Shown piece after piece: positions 26,656 to 35,933 of a DNA stretch of 64,000 nt. A program made the position numbers and the translations under genes. Source of the stretch: an uncultured Oxalobacter sp. (GTDB taxonomy: Bacteria; Pseudomonadota; Gammaproteobacteria; Burkholderiales; Burkholderiaceae_D). The notes below the pieces were generated by a model. The model was not told the origin of the DNA. It ran no database searches and saw nothing but the letters and a program-made list of their open reading frames with translations. Location of the stretch: contig CAKRSU010000008.1 in assembly GCA_934401755.1 (NCBI GenBank), positions 1-64,000 on the forward strand, read 5' to 3'. Numbering within the stretch: the first letter of the stretch is position 1; every line of letters starts with the position of its first letter.

Positions 26656-27120
26656 ATGGCAGAAAAAAAATCTTTTATACAAGAATTTAAAGAATTTGCA
26701 TTAAAAGGTAATGTTGTCGATATGGCAGTTGGTGTCATTATTGGAGGCGCTTTTGGCAAAATTGTATCCTCATTAGTCGCTGACATTTTAATGCCCCTTT
26801 TTGGGCTTCTCATCGGTGGAATCGACTTCAAAGATCTAAAATATGTTATACAAACCGCCGTCAAAACAGGCGATAAAGTCATTAAACCTGAAATCGTATT
26901 AGCTTATGGCAATTTCATCCAAGTAGTGATTGATTTCTTAATTATTGCAATTTCTATTTTTATCGTTATCAAAATTATTACGCGTTTATCGCAGCTCCGT
27001 CAAAAAGGAAATGAAGCCGAAAACGTAATACCTGCTGAACAAAATGTTACGCCAGAACCTCCAGTTGATATCCAACTATTAACTGAAATTCGTGATCTAT
27101 TAAAAGAAAAAAAAGAGTGA
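26656..27120 (+). CDS. mscL: Large-conductance mechanosensitive channel
   Basis: A 154-residue channel that opens under membrane tension to release solutes during osmotic downshock. The S1 helix [20 protein letters not shown] and the pore-lining TM1 with [20 protein letters not shown] are canonical. TM2 is [18 protein letters not shown], and the cytoplasmic helix [12 protein letters not shown] ends the protein. The linker between TM2 and the final helix is slightly longer than in E. coli. It is a single-gene unit that converges on the TauE/SafE gene. Confidence 0.95.
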   Translation: MAEKKSFIQEFKEFALKGNVVDMAVGVIIGGAFGKIVSSLVADILMPLFGLLIGGIDFKDLKYVIQTAVKTGDKVIKPEIVLAYGNFIQVVIDFLIIAISIFIVIKIITRLSQLRQKGNEAENVIPAEQNVTPEPPVDIQLLTEIRDLLKEKKE

Positions 27121-27153
27121 CCCGTTATTCCTTTTTTATCTTTTCAATTGCTT

Positions 27154-27921
27154 TTATAAAAGAATCATTAAAATCCCAGCAACCCCAGGCATCATAACCA
27201 TCGCCATTTTCAATAACCCTCTTGGGGCAAGTTTTGTAAATTTTGCCCCAATATAGGCACCACTCATTAATCCCAATAAGACTTGGACAAACAGCATCAT
27301 ATCTAACTGTCCTGCAAGCAAATAACCAAGTCCGCCTGATACTGCAATCGGTAGAATAATTATCATCGTTGTTCCAACCGATTGAAATAATGGCATTCCA
27401 AAAAAAATCAATAATGTTAATTGAATAAATTGAGCGGCACCAAATCCAAAAGTTCCAGAGAGAAGTCCATTTCCAATCCCAGCAATAGTAGCTAATGCAT
27501 AAAACCGAATTCCTGCCATATCAATTGCTTGTTGAGAAGTTTTTGGATGAAAAAATGGCAAATTCGGCCATGTTAAACGCGTAAAAACAAGAACAGCCGA
27601 TGCGACAAGCATAGATGCCGTACAAATTTTAAGATTACTATCTGATAAATAAATAGTTGCAATCTTAGATCCAATAAAAGCCCCCCAAAAACCAGCAATA
27701 CCGACAGTGATACCAACCTTAAAATTAATATTTCCTTCACGAAAATGGCTCATTGCTCCAGACATTGTCGTAAATATCATAGCAGCCAATGAGGTTCCCA
27801 CTGCGGTATGAACGGGAATTTGAAAGACTAATGTTAATATAGCGATAACAACACCAGCACCTCCAGCCCCAACAAACCCGATTATCATCCCCATACCCAA
27901 CATGGTTAAAAAAATTAGCAT
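27154..27921 (-). CDS. TauE/SafE (TSUP) family permease
   Basis: A 255-residue inner-membrane protein with seven to eight hydrophobic segments. It opens GMIIGFVGAGGAGVVIAILT, with the internal second copy GNGLLSGTFGFGAAQFIQLT that marks the family's inverted repeat. Members export sulphite, sulphoacetate or other organosulphur anions, or take up thiosulphate. The substrate here is unknown, and no sulphur-metabolism gene adjoins it. It lies 42 bases downstream of the DHA2 exporter gene on the same strand. Confidence 0.85.
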   Translation of the reverse strand: MLIFLTMLGMGMIIGFVGAGGAGVVIAILTLVFQIPVHTAVGTSLAAMIFTTMSGAMSHFREGNINFKVGITVGIAGFWGAFIGSKIATIYLSDSNLKICTASMLVASAVLVFTRLTWPNLPFFHPKTSQQAIDMAGIRFYALATIAGIGNGLLSGTFGFGAAQFIQLTLLIFFGMPLFQSVGTTMIIILPIAVSGGLGYLLAGQLDMMLFVQVLLGLMSGAYIGAKFTKLAPRGLLKMAMVMMPGVAGILMILL

Positions 27922-27965
27922 TGCCCTTACCTAATTAGTATATTAATTTCACAATAGAATATATT

Positions 27966-29363
27966 TTATTGATCTGTAGCACTTTCTTTAAGTCGCATAA
28001 ATAATATTGAAGAAATAAAAACAATAATCCCCAAACAAATATAGGTCCAAGAAAGTGCATGAAGTACCTCATTTTTTGTGGGATGAAAAGTTGATCCGAT
28101 AAAATAATCAAAAACGGATGTTCCTACCGCAATACTCATTCCCAATGAAAGCTGCTGTATGGCAGAAAATAAACTATTTCCACTACTTGCTTGAATTTGA
28201 GATAAATCAATCAATGTTACCGAATTCATCGCCGTAAACTGAACAGAATTAAAAATGCCAAATATAAAGAAAAGACTTAGCATGATCCAATAATCCATTT
28301 TTTGATTAATCAGACAGAAACAAGCGATAATGATCCCTAGTAGCATCGTATTTGCTATCAAAACAGCTTTAAAACCCAACCGATGAACACTTCTTGTTAC
28401 AATACTTTTAGCGATAAGAGCCCCGACTGTCATCGGAACCATGGCTAAGCCAGATTCTAATGGCGAAAAACTTAGACCTATTTGAAGCAACAAGGGAATT
28501 AAAAATGGCATTGCTCCGTTCCCTAATCTTGCAAAAATATTTCCCAAAATCCCTATTCTAAAGTTATGGACATCATAAAGATCTAATGGAAAAATAGCGC
28601 CTACTCTATTTTTTGCATAGTGCACATAAACCGTCAAACAAATAAATCCTATTCCCAATAACAAAACGGTGAGCATAATAGGAAAATGAAGTTCCCCCAT
28701 TCCTTCTAACCCGAAGGTAACACTCACCATAAATATCCCCAACATCAAAAAACCGAATAGATCAAAATTCATGGGAGGATGATTTGGACTAAATGTCGGC
28801 ATATAGTGCCATGTTGCAAAGATTCCAATTAAGCCAACGGGTAAATTAATGAAAAATATCCAATGCCAAGACATATATTCGACCAAAACTCCCCCAAGGG
28901 TTGGACCAATTAAAGGACCGATTAATCCTGGCATCGTAATAAAACTAAGTACATCAACAAATTGTTTGCGAGGATATGCCTTAAGTGCAATTAAACGCCC
29001 GACGGGAACCATCAAAGCGCCTCCAATTCCTTGACAAATACGACCTATAATCATTACAGCTAATGATGTAGATACGCCACACCCCACAGAACTAACCGTA
29101 AACAGTATGATAGCCATCAAAAAAATACGCTTCATACCAAATTTTTCTGCAATCCATCCAGATGCTGGAATCATAAATGCAACCGTTAATACATATGCAA
29201 TAACAACGCTTTGCATTTGTATCGGCGATGTTTTAAAGTCAACGGCCATAGATGGTAACGCGGTATTAAGCACCGTGCTATCTAACATCTGCATAAAAAA
29301 AGCAACAGCAATAATCCAAGGAAGAACTTTTGCTGTTTTTCTATCAAGAACTGAATCTAACAT
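27966..29363 (-). CDS. DHA2-family MFS multidrug exporter (MdtD/EmrB-like)
   Basis: A 14-helix proton antiporter of about 465 residues. The DHA2 signature LDSTVLNTALPSMAVDF is in TM1. WIAEKFGMKRIFLMAI is motif A. Motif C follows in LIGPTLGGVLVEYMSWHWIFFINLPVG. These exporters pump drugs or metabolites; the substrate is open. I use the ATG that follows an in-frame GTG; neither has a clear ribosome binding site. It is divided from ppa by a strong terminator. Confidence 0.85.
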   Translation of the reverse strand: MLDSVLDRKTAKVLPWIIAVAFFMQMLDSTVLNTALPSMAVDFKTSPIQMQSVVIAYVLTVAFMIPASGWIAEKFGMKRIFLMAIILFTVSSVGCGVSTSLAVMIIGRICQGIGGALMVPVGRLIALKAYPRKQFVDVLSFITMPGLIGPLIGPTLGGVLVEYMSWHWIFFINLPVGLIGIFATWHYMPTFSPNHPPMNFDLFGFLMLGIFMVSVTFGLEGMGELHFPIMLTVLLLGIGFICLTVYVHYAKNRVGAIFPLDLYDVHNFRIGILGNIFARLGNGAMPFLIPLLLQIGLSFSPLESGLAMVPMTVGALIAKSIVTRSVHRLGFKAVLIANTMLLGIIIACFCLINQKMDYWIMLSLFFIFGIFNSVQFTAMNSVTLIDLSQIQASSGNSLFSAIQQLSLGMSIAVGTSVFDYFIGSTFHPTKNEVLHALSWTYICLGIIVFISSILFMRLKESATDQ

Positions 29364-29442
29364 ATGCACAATAAACGATTGGCAACAATAGCTTTGTTTT
29401 TGAAGATGATTCTATTTCAAATCTATTGGTTAAACCAATATT

Positions 29443-29482
29443 AAAAGGCATAGAATCTCTTCTTAGATTCTATGCCTTTTTA
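29443..29482. terminator. Intrinsic terminator after ppa
   Basis: AAAAGGCATAGAATCT pairs perfectly with AGATTCTATGCCTTTT around a six-base loop, with A and T runs on both sides. It lies downstream of ppa on the minus strand and upstream of the exporter gene. Confidence 0.85.
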
Positions 29483-29514
29483 AATACGCTAGCTAAATAG
29501 TTATACTATTTATA

Positions 29515-30045
29515 TTATGCTGGAAAAGCTTTATTATATTTTTCAATACAAGCGGCAATAATTTCTTCTGCTGCTTTACGATCTCTCACTCCTTCAATAA
29601 AAGTCTTCTTCCCTTCTAATGCTTTATAAACAGAAAAGAAATGAGACATTTCATTGACTAAATGTTCTGGAATATCACTTAGTTCTTTGTAACCGTTGTA
29701 AACAGGATCGCTGTATGGCAAAGCAATAATTTTTTCATCTTTATCGCCACCATCTTCCATCATAATGACACCAATTGGAAAGCAACGAACCAATGTATTT
29801 GGCATCAAATTTTCAGAACAAATCAACAAAACATCAAGAGGATCACCATCATCAGCATATGTCTTTGGAATAAAACCATAATTTGCAGGATAATGCGTGG
29901 AAGTATGCAAAATACGATCCATGATAATCATTCCGGTATCCTTATCAAGTTCATATTTCACTTTTGAACCCTTCGCAATTTCAATAACTGCAGTGAAATC
30001 ATTAGGTTTTACGCGGTCAGCAGAAAGATCATGCCAAATATTCAT
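29515..30045 (-). CDS. ppa: Inorganic pyrophosphatase
   Basis: A 176-residue family I pyrophosphatase that drives biosynthesis by hydrolysing PPi. The motif YADDGDPLDVLLI carries the metal-binding Asp residues. Other family blocks are KGSKVKYELDKDTG, YPANYGFIPKTYADD, DGGDKDEKIIALPYSDP and HFFSVYKALEGKK. AGGAGTG lies just before the ATG. It is monocistronic with its own terminator. Confidence 0.95.
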   Translation of the reverse strand: MNIWHDLSADRVKPNDFTAVIEIAKGSKVKYELDKDTGMIIMDRILHTSTHYPANYGFIPKTYADDGDPLDVLLICSENLMPNTLVRCFPIGVIMMEDGGDKDEKIIALPYSDPVYNGYKELSDIPEHLVNEMSHFFSVYKALEGKKTFIEGVRDRKAAEEIIAACIEKYNKAFPA

Positions 30046-30236
30046 TTTTCACTCCTAAATTTATTTTTAAGCAAGAACCAATGTTCCTTTGCCAGAATAG
30101 CCATGAGTTTACCAGCAACACTATTCTTTTAAAACCAAAAAGCTGATTTGAAATAGAAAATTGACCCTTTCTTATTCATAAAATGCGATTTCTTTAATAG
30201 AAAATTTCTTCTATTCCATAAAATGGGGAAGATATC

Positions 30237-30749
30237 TCATTTTTTTTCACGAGGTAACGGAGGGAAAGACGGTTTATACCATTTGATCTCAGCAATAATT
30301 TCATCTGTGATATCTGCAAAAGTCTTATAACCTAAAGTCGAATCAGTTGGCATGACAGTGGTGACTTCCGAATGAACAGCAAGCCAAGTATGAACAGCCT
30401 GCTCAATCAGATTATGAATCTCTTCATCTAACTTCCGTTGATAAATCAGAATTTGTTGCTGACAAGATGTCTGCGCTTGTTGTACTGCCTTAATCGCTTC
30501 TAGAGAATTTTCCTTTCCAACATATTGTTTACGAACACTTTCAATATTACGTTCTAATATATTTTTAATCGTTCTTAAATATTGAGCAGCCGCTCTTCCA
30601 GGTAAGGATTTTTCTGCAACAGCTTTCACATCTAATAATGCAATTGGCCCTTTTTTTCTTATATATTTTCGAAACGCGAGATAACCTGCTAACGGAAGTA
30701 GAGCAACCGTCGCTGCAGCCAATGTAAAACCCCAACTTTTACGATTCAT
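30237..30749 (-). CDS. Skp/OmpH-like membrane-anchored protein
   Basis: A 170-residue protein with an N-terminal hydrophobic helix (residues 8-26) without a clear cleavage site, so it is probably anchored in the inner membrane facing the periplasm. After the anchor, IALLDVKAVAEKSLPGRAAAQYL matches the first strand and helix of Skp/OmpH chaperones. A long charged coiled coil follows, and the ending GYKTFADITDEIIAEI is the typical Skp-like C-terminus. Skp shields outer-membrane proteins in transit. This protein is unlike canonical Skp in its retained anchor and in not being next to bamA. AAAGGAG fixes the start. Confidence 0.6.
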   Translation of the reverse strand: MNRKSWGFTLAAATVALLPLAGYLAFRKYIRKKGPIALLDVKAVAEKSLPGRAAAQYLRTIKNILERNIESVRKQYVGKENSLEAIKAVQQAQTSCQQQILIYQRKLDEEIHNLIEQAVHTWLAVHSEVTTVMPTDSTLGYKTFADITDEIIAEIKWYKPSFPPLPREKK

Positions 30750-30821
30750 AAAATCAGCTCTCCTTTCATAATTTAAGCAATATTTCGATCTGCTAACATG
30801 CTGTGATTATTGTCACTATAC

Positions 30822-31322
30822 TCAAATCATTAAATGTTCTTCATGAATAATATCTGCTAATTCGGCATGTGCGGCCTTAATGAGATCTTTGGGTGAAATT
30901 TCAATTTGTAAACCTCGTTGACCAGCACTTACAAAAATTTTGTCAAAATTCATAAGCGTTGTATGAATATAAGTCGGAAAACTTTTTTTCATCCCTAATG
31001 GTGAACATCCTCCTCTAACATACCCCGTTAAAGGAAATAATTCTTTAACTGCAATCATCTCACACCGTTTATTACCAGAGACTTTTGCGGCTTTTTTCAA
31101 ATCAATTTCATCATTTCCAGGAACAACACAAACAAGATGCCCTGTTTTATCGCCTAAAAGAACTAATGTTTTAAAAACTTGTTCAATATTTTGGTTTAAA
31201 ACTTTGGCAACATGCACTGCAGAAAGATCATTTTCATCAACTTCATAAGGGATAAGTTGATAATTAATTTTTGCTTTATCTAGCATCCTTGCTGCATTTG
31301 TTTTAGCAATTTTCTGTTTCAT
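30822..31322 (-). CDS. ybaK: Cys-tRNA(Pro) deacylase YbaK
   Basis: A 166-residue editing enzyme that hydrolyses cysteine mischarged onto tRNA(Pro). The family motifs are all present: NQNIEQVFKTLVLLGDKTG, LVCVVPGNDEIDLKKAAKVSG with the catalytic-site Lys, TGYVRGGCSPLGMKKSFPTYI and a final ISPKDLIKAAHAELADI. The length is normal. The gene starts ten bases after dusA ends upstream on the same strand, so the two are probably co-transcribed. Confidence 0.92.
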   Translation of the reverse strand: MKQKIAKTNAARMLDKAKINYQLIPYEVDENDLSAVHVAKVLNQNIEQVFKTLVLLGDKTGHLVCVVPGNDEIDLKKAAKVSGNKRCEMIAVKELFPLTGYVRGGCSPLGMKKSFPTYIHTTLMNFDKIFVSAGQRGLQIEISPKDLIKAAHAELADIIHEEHLMI

Positions 31323-31331
31323 TATTGATTA

Positions 31332-32348
31332 CTACTCTTTAATTGTAACCTTCTCTAAAGCATCTAATAACAATTTGGGATTGTTCTCAGCAAGCCTTTG
31401 AGAATCCGAAAGAATCTGGCGAAAATAACGAGCACCCGAAACGCCTGACATTAACCCAAGCATATGCCTTGTTATACTATTTATTTTAAGACCTTTATGC
31501 CCAAAACATGCAATCTGTTTTTCAATATAATGGACCATAGCATCAATCACAGACTGCCTTGTCCTTTCTAAAGAATCTGTCCCATAAATTTTAGAATCCA
31601 TTTCGGAAAGTCGCCAAGGATAATAATAAGCAGCTCTTCCCAACATAACACCATCAACATGCTTTAAATGATCTTGAACGTCATCTATTGTCTCAATACC
31701 ACCATTAATAATAATCTCTAATTCAGGAAAATCATTTTTTAATTGATATACGATATCATAGTGAAGTGGTGGAATCCCTCGATTCTCTTTAGGAGATAAC
31801 CCTTTAAGAATCGCATTACGCGCATGAACAATAAAAATATGACATCCTGTTCTAGAAATATCTCCTATAAAATCTCGAACAAAATCATAGGAAGTTATCT
31901 GATCAACACCAATTCGATGTTTAATTGAGACATCGATTGATACCTTATCTTGGATGGCTTTGATACAGTCAGCAACTAATCTGGATTCTTTCATTAAACA
32001 GGCACCAAATGCACCTTTTTGAACACGTTCTGATGGACAACCACAATTTAAGTTAATTTCATCATATCCCCACTGCTCTCCTAACCTTGCACACTTTGCT
32101 AGATCACTTGGATCACTCCCTCCTAATTGCAACGCAACAGGGTGTTCCTCTTCACTAAAATCCAGATGCCTTGCAACATCCCCATAAAGTAAAGCCCCTG
32201 TTGTTACCATTTCTGTATACAACCATGTATGGGAAGACAATAATCGATGAAAATATCGACAATGCCGATCAGTCCAATCTAGCATCGGCGCAACACATAC
32301 TTTTCTATCCTTATATGTCATTGATTTATATGCATTTTTTCTCATCAT
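31332..32348 (-). CDS. dusA: tRNA-dihydrouridine synthase DusA
   Basis: A 338-residue FMN enzyme that reduces U20/U20a in tRNA D-loops. CVAPMLDWTDRHCRYFHRLL is the DusA opening. NLNCGCPSERVQKGAFGACLM carries the catalytic Cys, and HARNAILKGLSPKENR and DGVMLGRAAYYYPW follow. The TDRHCR motif separates DusA from DusB and DusC. A 160-base gap with no feature separates it from hemW. Confidence 0.93.
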   Translation of the reverse strand: MMRKNAYKSMTYKDRKVCVAPMLDWTDRHCRYFHRLLSSHTWLYTEMVTTGALLYGDVARHLDFSEEEHPVALQLGGSDPSDLAKCARLGEQWGYDEINLNCGCPSERVQKGAFGACLMKESRLVADCIKAIQDKVSIDVSIKHRIGVDQITSYDFVRDFIGDISRTGCHIFIVHARNAILKGLSPKENRGIPPLHYDIVYQLKNDFPELEIIINGGIETIDDVQDHLKHVDGVMLGRAAYYYPWRLSEMDSKIYGTDSLERTRQSVIDAMVHYIEKQIACFGHKGLKINSITRHMLGLMSGVSGARYFRQILSDSQRLAENNPKLLLDALEKVTIKE

Positions 32349-32508
32349 TTGGTATTACTTGTTTTCCCTTACTTCATCTTTATGGCATTTAATTTCTGAT
32401 GATATCCAATCATAGAAATAATCTTTTTCATTATTTAAAACGATTTGTTTCTATGTCATTATTCTAAAATTTGAGTCTTATAGCACATTCAATTAAAGAT
32501 AGAATTAA

Positions 32509-33708
32509 TCAATCAGGCAAAAAAATTTCTTGTAAATCATTTAAAAAACGTTTTCCCAACAATGTTGGCTTAATTCGAATAGGATTAACAACCAATAGTT
32601 TTTTAGATTCCGCAATTTTCAATGATTTGTTGATAGATGAAAGCGGTAAACCCGTTCTTTCCTCAAACAAATGCGTTGGAAAACCATTCTCTAAACGCAA
32701 AGCGTTCATCATAAATTCAAAGCATCTATTTTCAGCAGAAATATCATCTATTTTCTCAATTAATATTTCTGCTCTATCCTTTGTCATGTAATCTTTTAAA
32801 TTTCTAGTGTGCGCCCAACGCATAATCCTGCCATCTGGCATAGTAATTTTTGAATATGCTGCAGCCCCAATTCCTAGATAATCGCCATAAAGCCAATAAT
32901 TACTATTATGCCGACAAAAAAATCCTGCCTTAGCCCATGCTGAAACTTCATAATGCTGAAATGTTTCTCCGCAAAGGTAGCTTTCCATCCATTGTTGCAT
33001 CTTATCTAACACTTCTTCATCCGGCAAAATAGGCGGATTCTTTGCGAACGGTGTATTAGGTTCAATTGTTAATTGGTAAAGAGAAATATGTGTCGGTTTG
33101 CAAGAAAGTGCTGCCTTTACATCAGATTCAAACTGTTTGACTGTTTGATTAGGCAAACCGATCATTAAGTCTAAATTAAAATTATCGAACCATTTTCCAG
33201 CGGTTTCTGCTGCTATCAATGCTTCCTTTTCATTATGGATTCTTCCCAATGCTTTAAGATGATCCGAATTAAAACTTTGAATACCAAGAGAAAGACGATT
33301 AATACCACTTTCACGATATGATTTAAATCGATTCGTCTCAAATGTAGCAGGATTTGCTTCCATTGAAATCTCCGCATCAGGGATAATGGGCAAAAGAGAA
33401 CGAATCATGGATAAAAGTCGATCAATGCTAGCCGCAGAAAAAAGACTTGGCGTTCCTCCTCCCAAAAAAACACTTATAATTTTTCGTCCCCAAATCAAAG
33501 GCAAAGCATGCTCAATATCTTGCTGAAGAAGCGAAATATAATCACTTTCAGGAATATCTCCCTCTATACGACGAGAATAAAAATCACAATAAGGACATTT
33601 ACGTAAACACCATGGAATATGAATATAAAGCGAAAGTGGCGGCAACCGATTAAAACTAGACTCTTTTAAAGCATCTTGTTTTAATAAAATAGGATGAACC
33701 ACACTCAC
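32509..33708 (-). CDS. hemW: Radical SAM heme chaperone HemW
   Basis: A 399-residue radical SAM protein that binds heme and delivers it to proteins such as respiratory NarI. It was once called a coproporphyrinogen oxidase. The 4Fe-4S site is Cys34-x3-Cys38-x2-Cys41 (WCLRKCPYCDF). SVFLGGGTPSLFSAASIDRL, MEANPATFE, GINRLSLGIQSF and DLMIGLPNQT are the standard blocks. The Cys-Pro-Tyr-Cys-Asp-Phe order is HemW-like rather than HemN-like. Its ATG overlaps the rdgB stop, forming the coupled unit rph-rdgB-hemW. Confidence 0.93.
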   Translation of the reverse strand: MSVVHPILLKQDALKESSFNRLPPLSLYIHIPWCLRKCPYCDFYSRRIEGDIPESDYISLLQQDIEHALPLIWGRKIISVFLGGGTPSLFSAASIDRLLSMIRSLLPIIPDAEISMEANPATFETNRFKSYRESGINRLSLGIQSFNSDHLKALGRIHNEKEALIAAETAGKWFDNFNLDLMIGLPNQTVKQFESDVKAALSCKPTHISLYQLTIEPNTPFAKNPPILPDEEVLDKMQQWMESYLCGETFQHYEVSAWAKAGFFCRHNSNYWLYGDYLGIGAAAYSKITMPDGRIMRWAHTRNLKDYMTKDRAEILIEKIDDISAENRCFEFMMNALRLENGFPTHLFEERTGLPLSSINKSLKIAESKKLLVVNPIRIKPTLLGKRFLNDLQEIFLPD

Positions 33709-34289
33709 AGCAATTTCTCCACCAGCACCTTTAAGGCTTTACCTCGATGTGAGTGGGCATTTTTTTCTTCAGGAGAGAGTTCTGCTGCTGTTTTTCCAAA
33801 CTCTGGCAGAAAAAAATAGGGATCATATCCAAACCCATTTTCTCCCCTTGGCGTATCAATAATTAAACCCGACCAACTACCATCTGCAATAATAGGTTGA
33901 GGATCATCAACTGATCGAATATAAACTAAAACACAATAATAATTCGCTAAACGATTACTAATGCCGGCAAGATCTGCAATCAATTTCGCATTATTTCTGT
34001 CATCAGATTTGGGTTCTCCTGCATATCGAGCAGAATGAACCCCAGGTTTTCCCCCTAAAGCAGAAACACAAATTCCTGAATCATCGGCTATAACAGGCAA
34101 TCCCGTTAAACGAGATACATGACGAGCTTTTGCAAGCGCATTTTCAATAAAAGTCGAAAAAGGCTCACTTGCTTCCCCAACATTAAATTCAGACTGAGGA
34201 TGAATTGAAAACCCGATCGGTTCTAGTATTTGTTTGAACTCACGAAGCTTTCCTTGATTTCCTGACGCAAGAATAATTTTCCGAGTCAT
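33705..34289 (-). CDS. rdgB: dITP/XTP pyrophosphatase RdgB
   Basis: A 194-residue Ham1-family enzyme that hydrolyses dITP, XTP and related deaminated nucleotides to keep them out of DNA. KIILASGNQGKLREFKQIL is the nucleotide-binding start. LPVIADDSGICVSALGGKPG carries the catalytic Asp pair, and GENGFGYDPYFFLPE and SHRGKAL follow. It overlaps hemW by four bases and follows rph by 17. Confidence 0.95.
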   Translation of the reverse strand: MTRKIILASGNQGKLREFKQILEPIGFSIHPQSEFNVGEASEPFSTFIENALAKARHVSRLTGLPVIADDSGICVSALGGKPGVHSARYAGEPKSDDRNNAKLIADLAGISNRLANYYCVLVYIRSVDDPQPIIADGSWSGLIIDTPRGENGFGYDPYFFLPEFGKTAAELSPEEKNAHSHRGKALKVLVEKLL

Positions 34290-34306
34290 AGACTATTCCA
34301 TAAATA

Positions 34307-35044
34307 TCAATTCAGTCCTAAAACCTGTTTTTGCATCGCAATTAATTCAGCAATGCCCTTTTTAGCCAACCCTAACATATCAAGTAATACCTTGTGAGAA
34401 AATGGATTTCCTTCCGCAGTTCCCTGTATTTCAACAAAATCACCGCTTTCCGTCATCACAACATTCATATCCGTATCACAAGTACTATCTTCTTGATAAT
34501 CTAAATCTAACAACGGAACCCCTTGACTAACACCCACTGAAATTGCCGCAACAAAATGCCGCAATGGAATTTTCTCAATAATTCCTTCTTCAACCATACG
34601 AGCAAATGCATCATATGCAGCAATCATCACACCACTAATTGATGCCGTACGCGTTCCACCATCTGCCTGAATAACATCACAGTCTAATTTAAGAGTTCGC
34701 TCACCAAATGCACTCAAATCAAACGCAGCACGAATAGAACGCCCAATTAATCGCTGAATTTCCTGTGTACGACCACTTTGACGTCCCCTTGCCGCTTCCC
34801 TATTCATGCGTGTATGAGTCGACCGAGGTAACATGCCATATTCAGCCGTTAACCATCCACGTCCCATTCCTTTCAAAAAAGCAGGAACCGATTCTTCGAT
34901 ACTAGCCGTACAAATCACTTTTGTATCACCAAAAACCGTTAACACCGACCCTTCTGCATATTTTGTATAATTTCGAATAAACTCAATCGATCGCATCGCA
35001 TCCAATGGCCGTCCATTCGCACGAATAATTTGTATATCAGACAT
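34307..35044 (-). CDS. rph: Ribonuclease PH
   Basis: A 245-residue phosphorolytic 3'-5' exoribonuclease that trims tRNA 3' ends. [15 protein letters not shown] opens the protein. [39 protein letters not shown] and the [20 protein letters not shown] block are all present. The catalytic region has [28 protein letters not shown] lies directly before the chosen ATG (MSDIQ), so I drop seven upstream codons. It is first in rph-rdgB-hemW, an order characteristic of Burkholderiales. Confidence 0.95.
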   Translation of the reverse strand: MSDIQIIRANGRPLDAMRSIEFIRNYTKYAEGSVLTVFGDTKVICTASIEESVPAFLKGMGRGWLTAEYGMLPRSTHTRMNREAARGRQSGRTQEIQRLIGRSIRAAFDLSAFGERTLKLDCDVIQADGGTRTASISGVMIAAYDAFARMVEEGIIEKIPLRHFVAAISVGVSQGVPLLDLDYQEDSTCDTDMNVVMTESGDFVEIQGTAEGNPFSHKVLLDMLGLAKKGIAELIAMQKQVLGLN

Positions 35045-35156
35045 ATTCCCTCCCCTAAAAAGCAAAAATGATGATTGACTTTAAATACTGTAACATTGGA
35101 TAGACTCGTTTATAGGAAAATCTTGAGAAAAATTCCTTTCATGTATCGTCTATTCC

Positions 35157-35933
35157 TTAAATGTTTTTTCTTAAAAGCTGTAATGGTTGAAACAATGTTT
35201 GCATCTGAATATTTTTGATAAAAGAAAGATTATATGGATGCTCAGAGACAATAATTCGATATGATGTTTGATTAAATCGCTGTTGAAATTTTTCAGCCAT
35301 TTTCCCCCATAGTATCAAAACAATTGGTTTTTCCAATTGATATTTAGAAAGAGAATTAAGGATAGTCTCTATAAAAGGTTCCCAATAATTAACTTCCTTT
35401 TGAACGGGAATCTCCTTTCGAAAAACCAATGACGCATTTAACAGCAAAAAACCACTTTTTAGCATATTCGCCTGCAATTCTAAGCAGGTTCTGATAAAGG
35501 ATTGATCTGAAACTAAAATATTCTCAACAAATTGTTGTACCGTTTGTTTTCCCGTTTCTTCCTGTTGAAGAAACCCATCAGCAACAAGAAGCATTTTAAT
35601 AAAATTTCTCAGCGAAACCGCACGATTAACCTGTTTTGATAACCCATGTTCTGACCAAATATCTTGAACCGCAGCATCCATAAAACAATACCCTGATGCA
35701 CTCATTTCACGTGGATAGGGACTTTCTCCCATTAAAATATAACGTATCGATTCAATCGGTTGTGAAAAGGCAGAAAAAATACGCCCATTTGTTGGGAGAA
35801 AATGGCTATCTAACAATTCATTGAAATAATGGGGTGTTTTTTCCGCAATCGCATCTAATCCTTGTCTTAAAATTTTAGTCCAAGAAGGATGCACGATTGC
35901 AAATGCTCGTTCTAAATTCGGATTCATTCTCAT
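35157..35933 (-). CDS. Uracil-DNA glycosylase-like protein with altered active site
   Basis: A 258-residue protein with a family 1 Ung-like plan. The usual water-activating motif GQDPYH is replaced by GESPYP (residues 69-74), so the catalytic Asp and the His are absent. The second motif, normally HPSPLS, reads SEHPYNLSF. The segments [20 protein letters not shown] and [17 protein letters not shown] recall betaproteobacterial proteins annotated uracil-DNA glycosylase. Whether it still cleaves uracil is doubtful. Its start overlaps the uvrB stop, so it is coupled to nucleotide excision repair. Confidence 0.7.
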   Translation of the reverse strand: MRMNPNLERAFAIVHPSWTKILRQGLDAIAEKTPHYFNELLDSHFLPTNGRIFSAFSQPIESIRYILMGESPYPREMSASGYCFMDAAVQDIWSEHGLSKQVNRAVSLRNFIKMLLVADGFLQQEETGKQTVQQFVENILVSDQSFIRTCLELQANMLKSGFLLLNASLVFRKEIPVQKEVNYWEPFIETILNSLSKYQLEKPIVLILWGKMAEKFQQRFNQTSYRIIVSEHPYNLSFIKNIQMQTLFQPLQLLRKNI

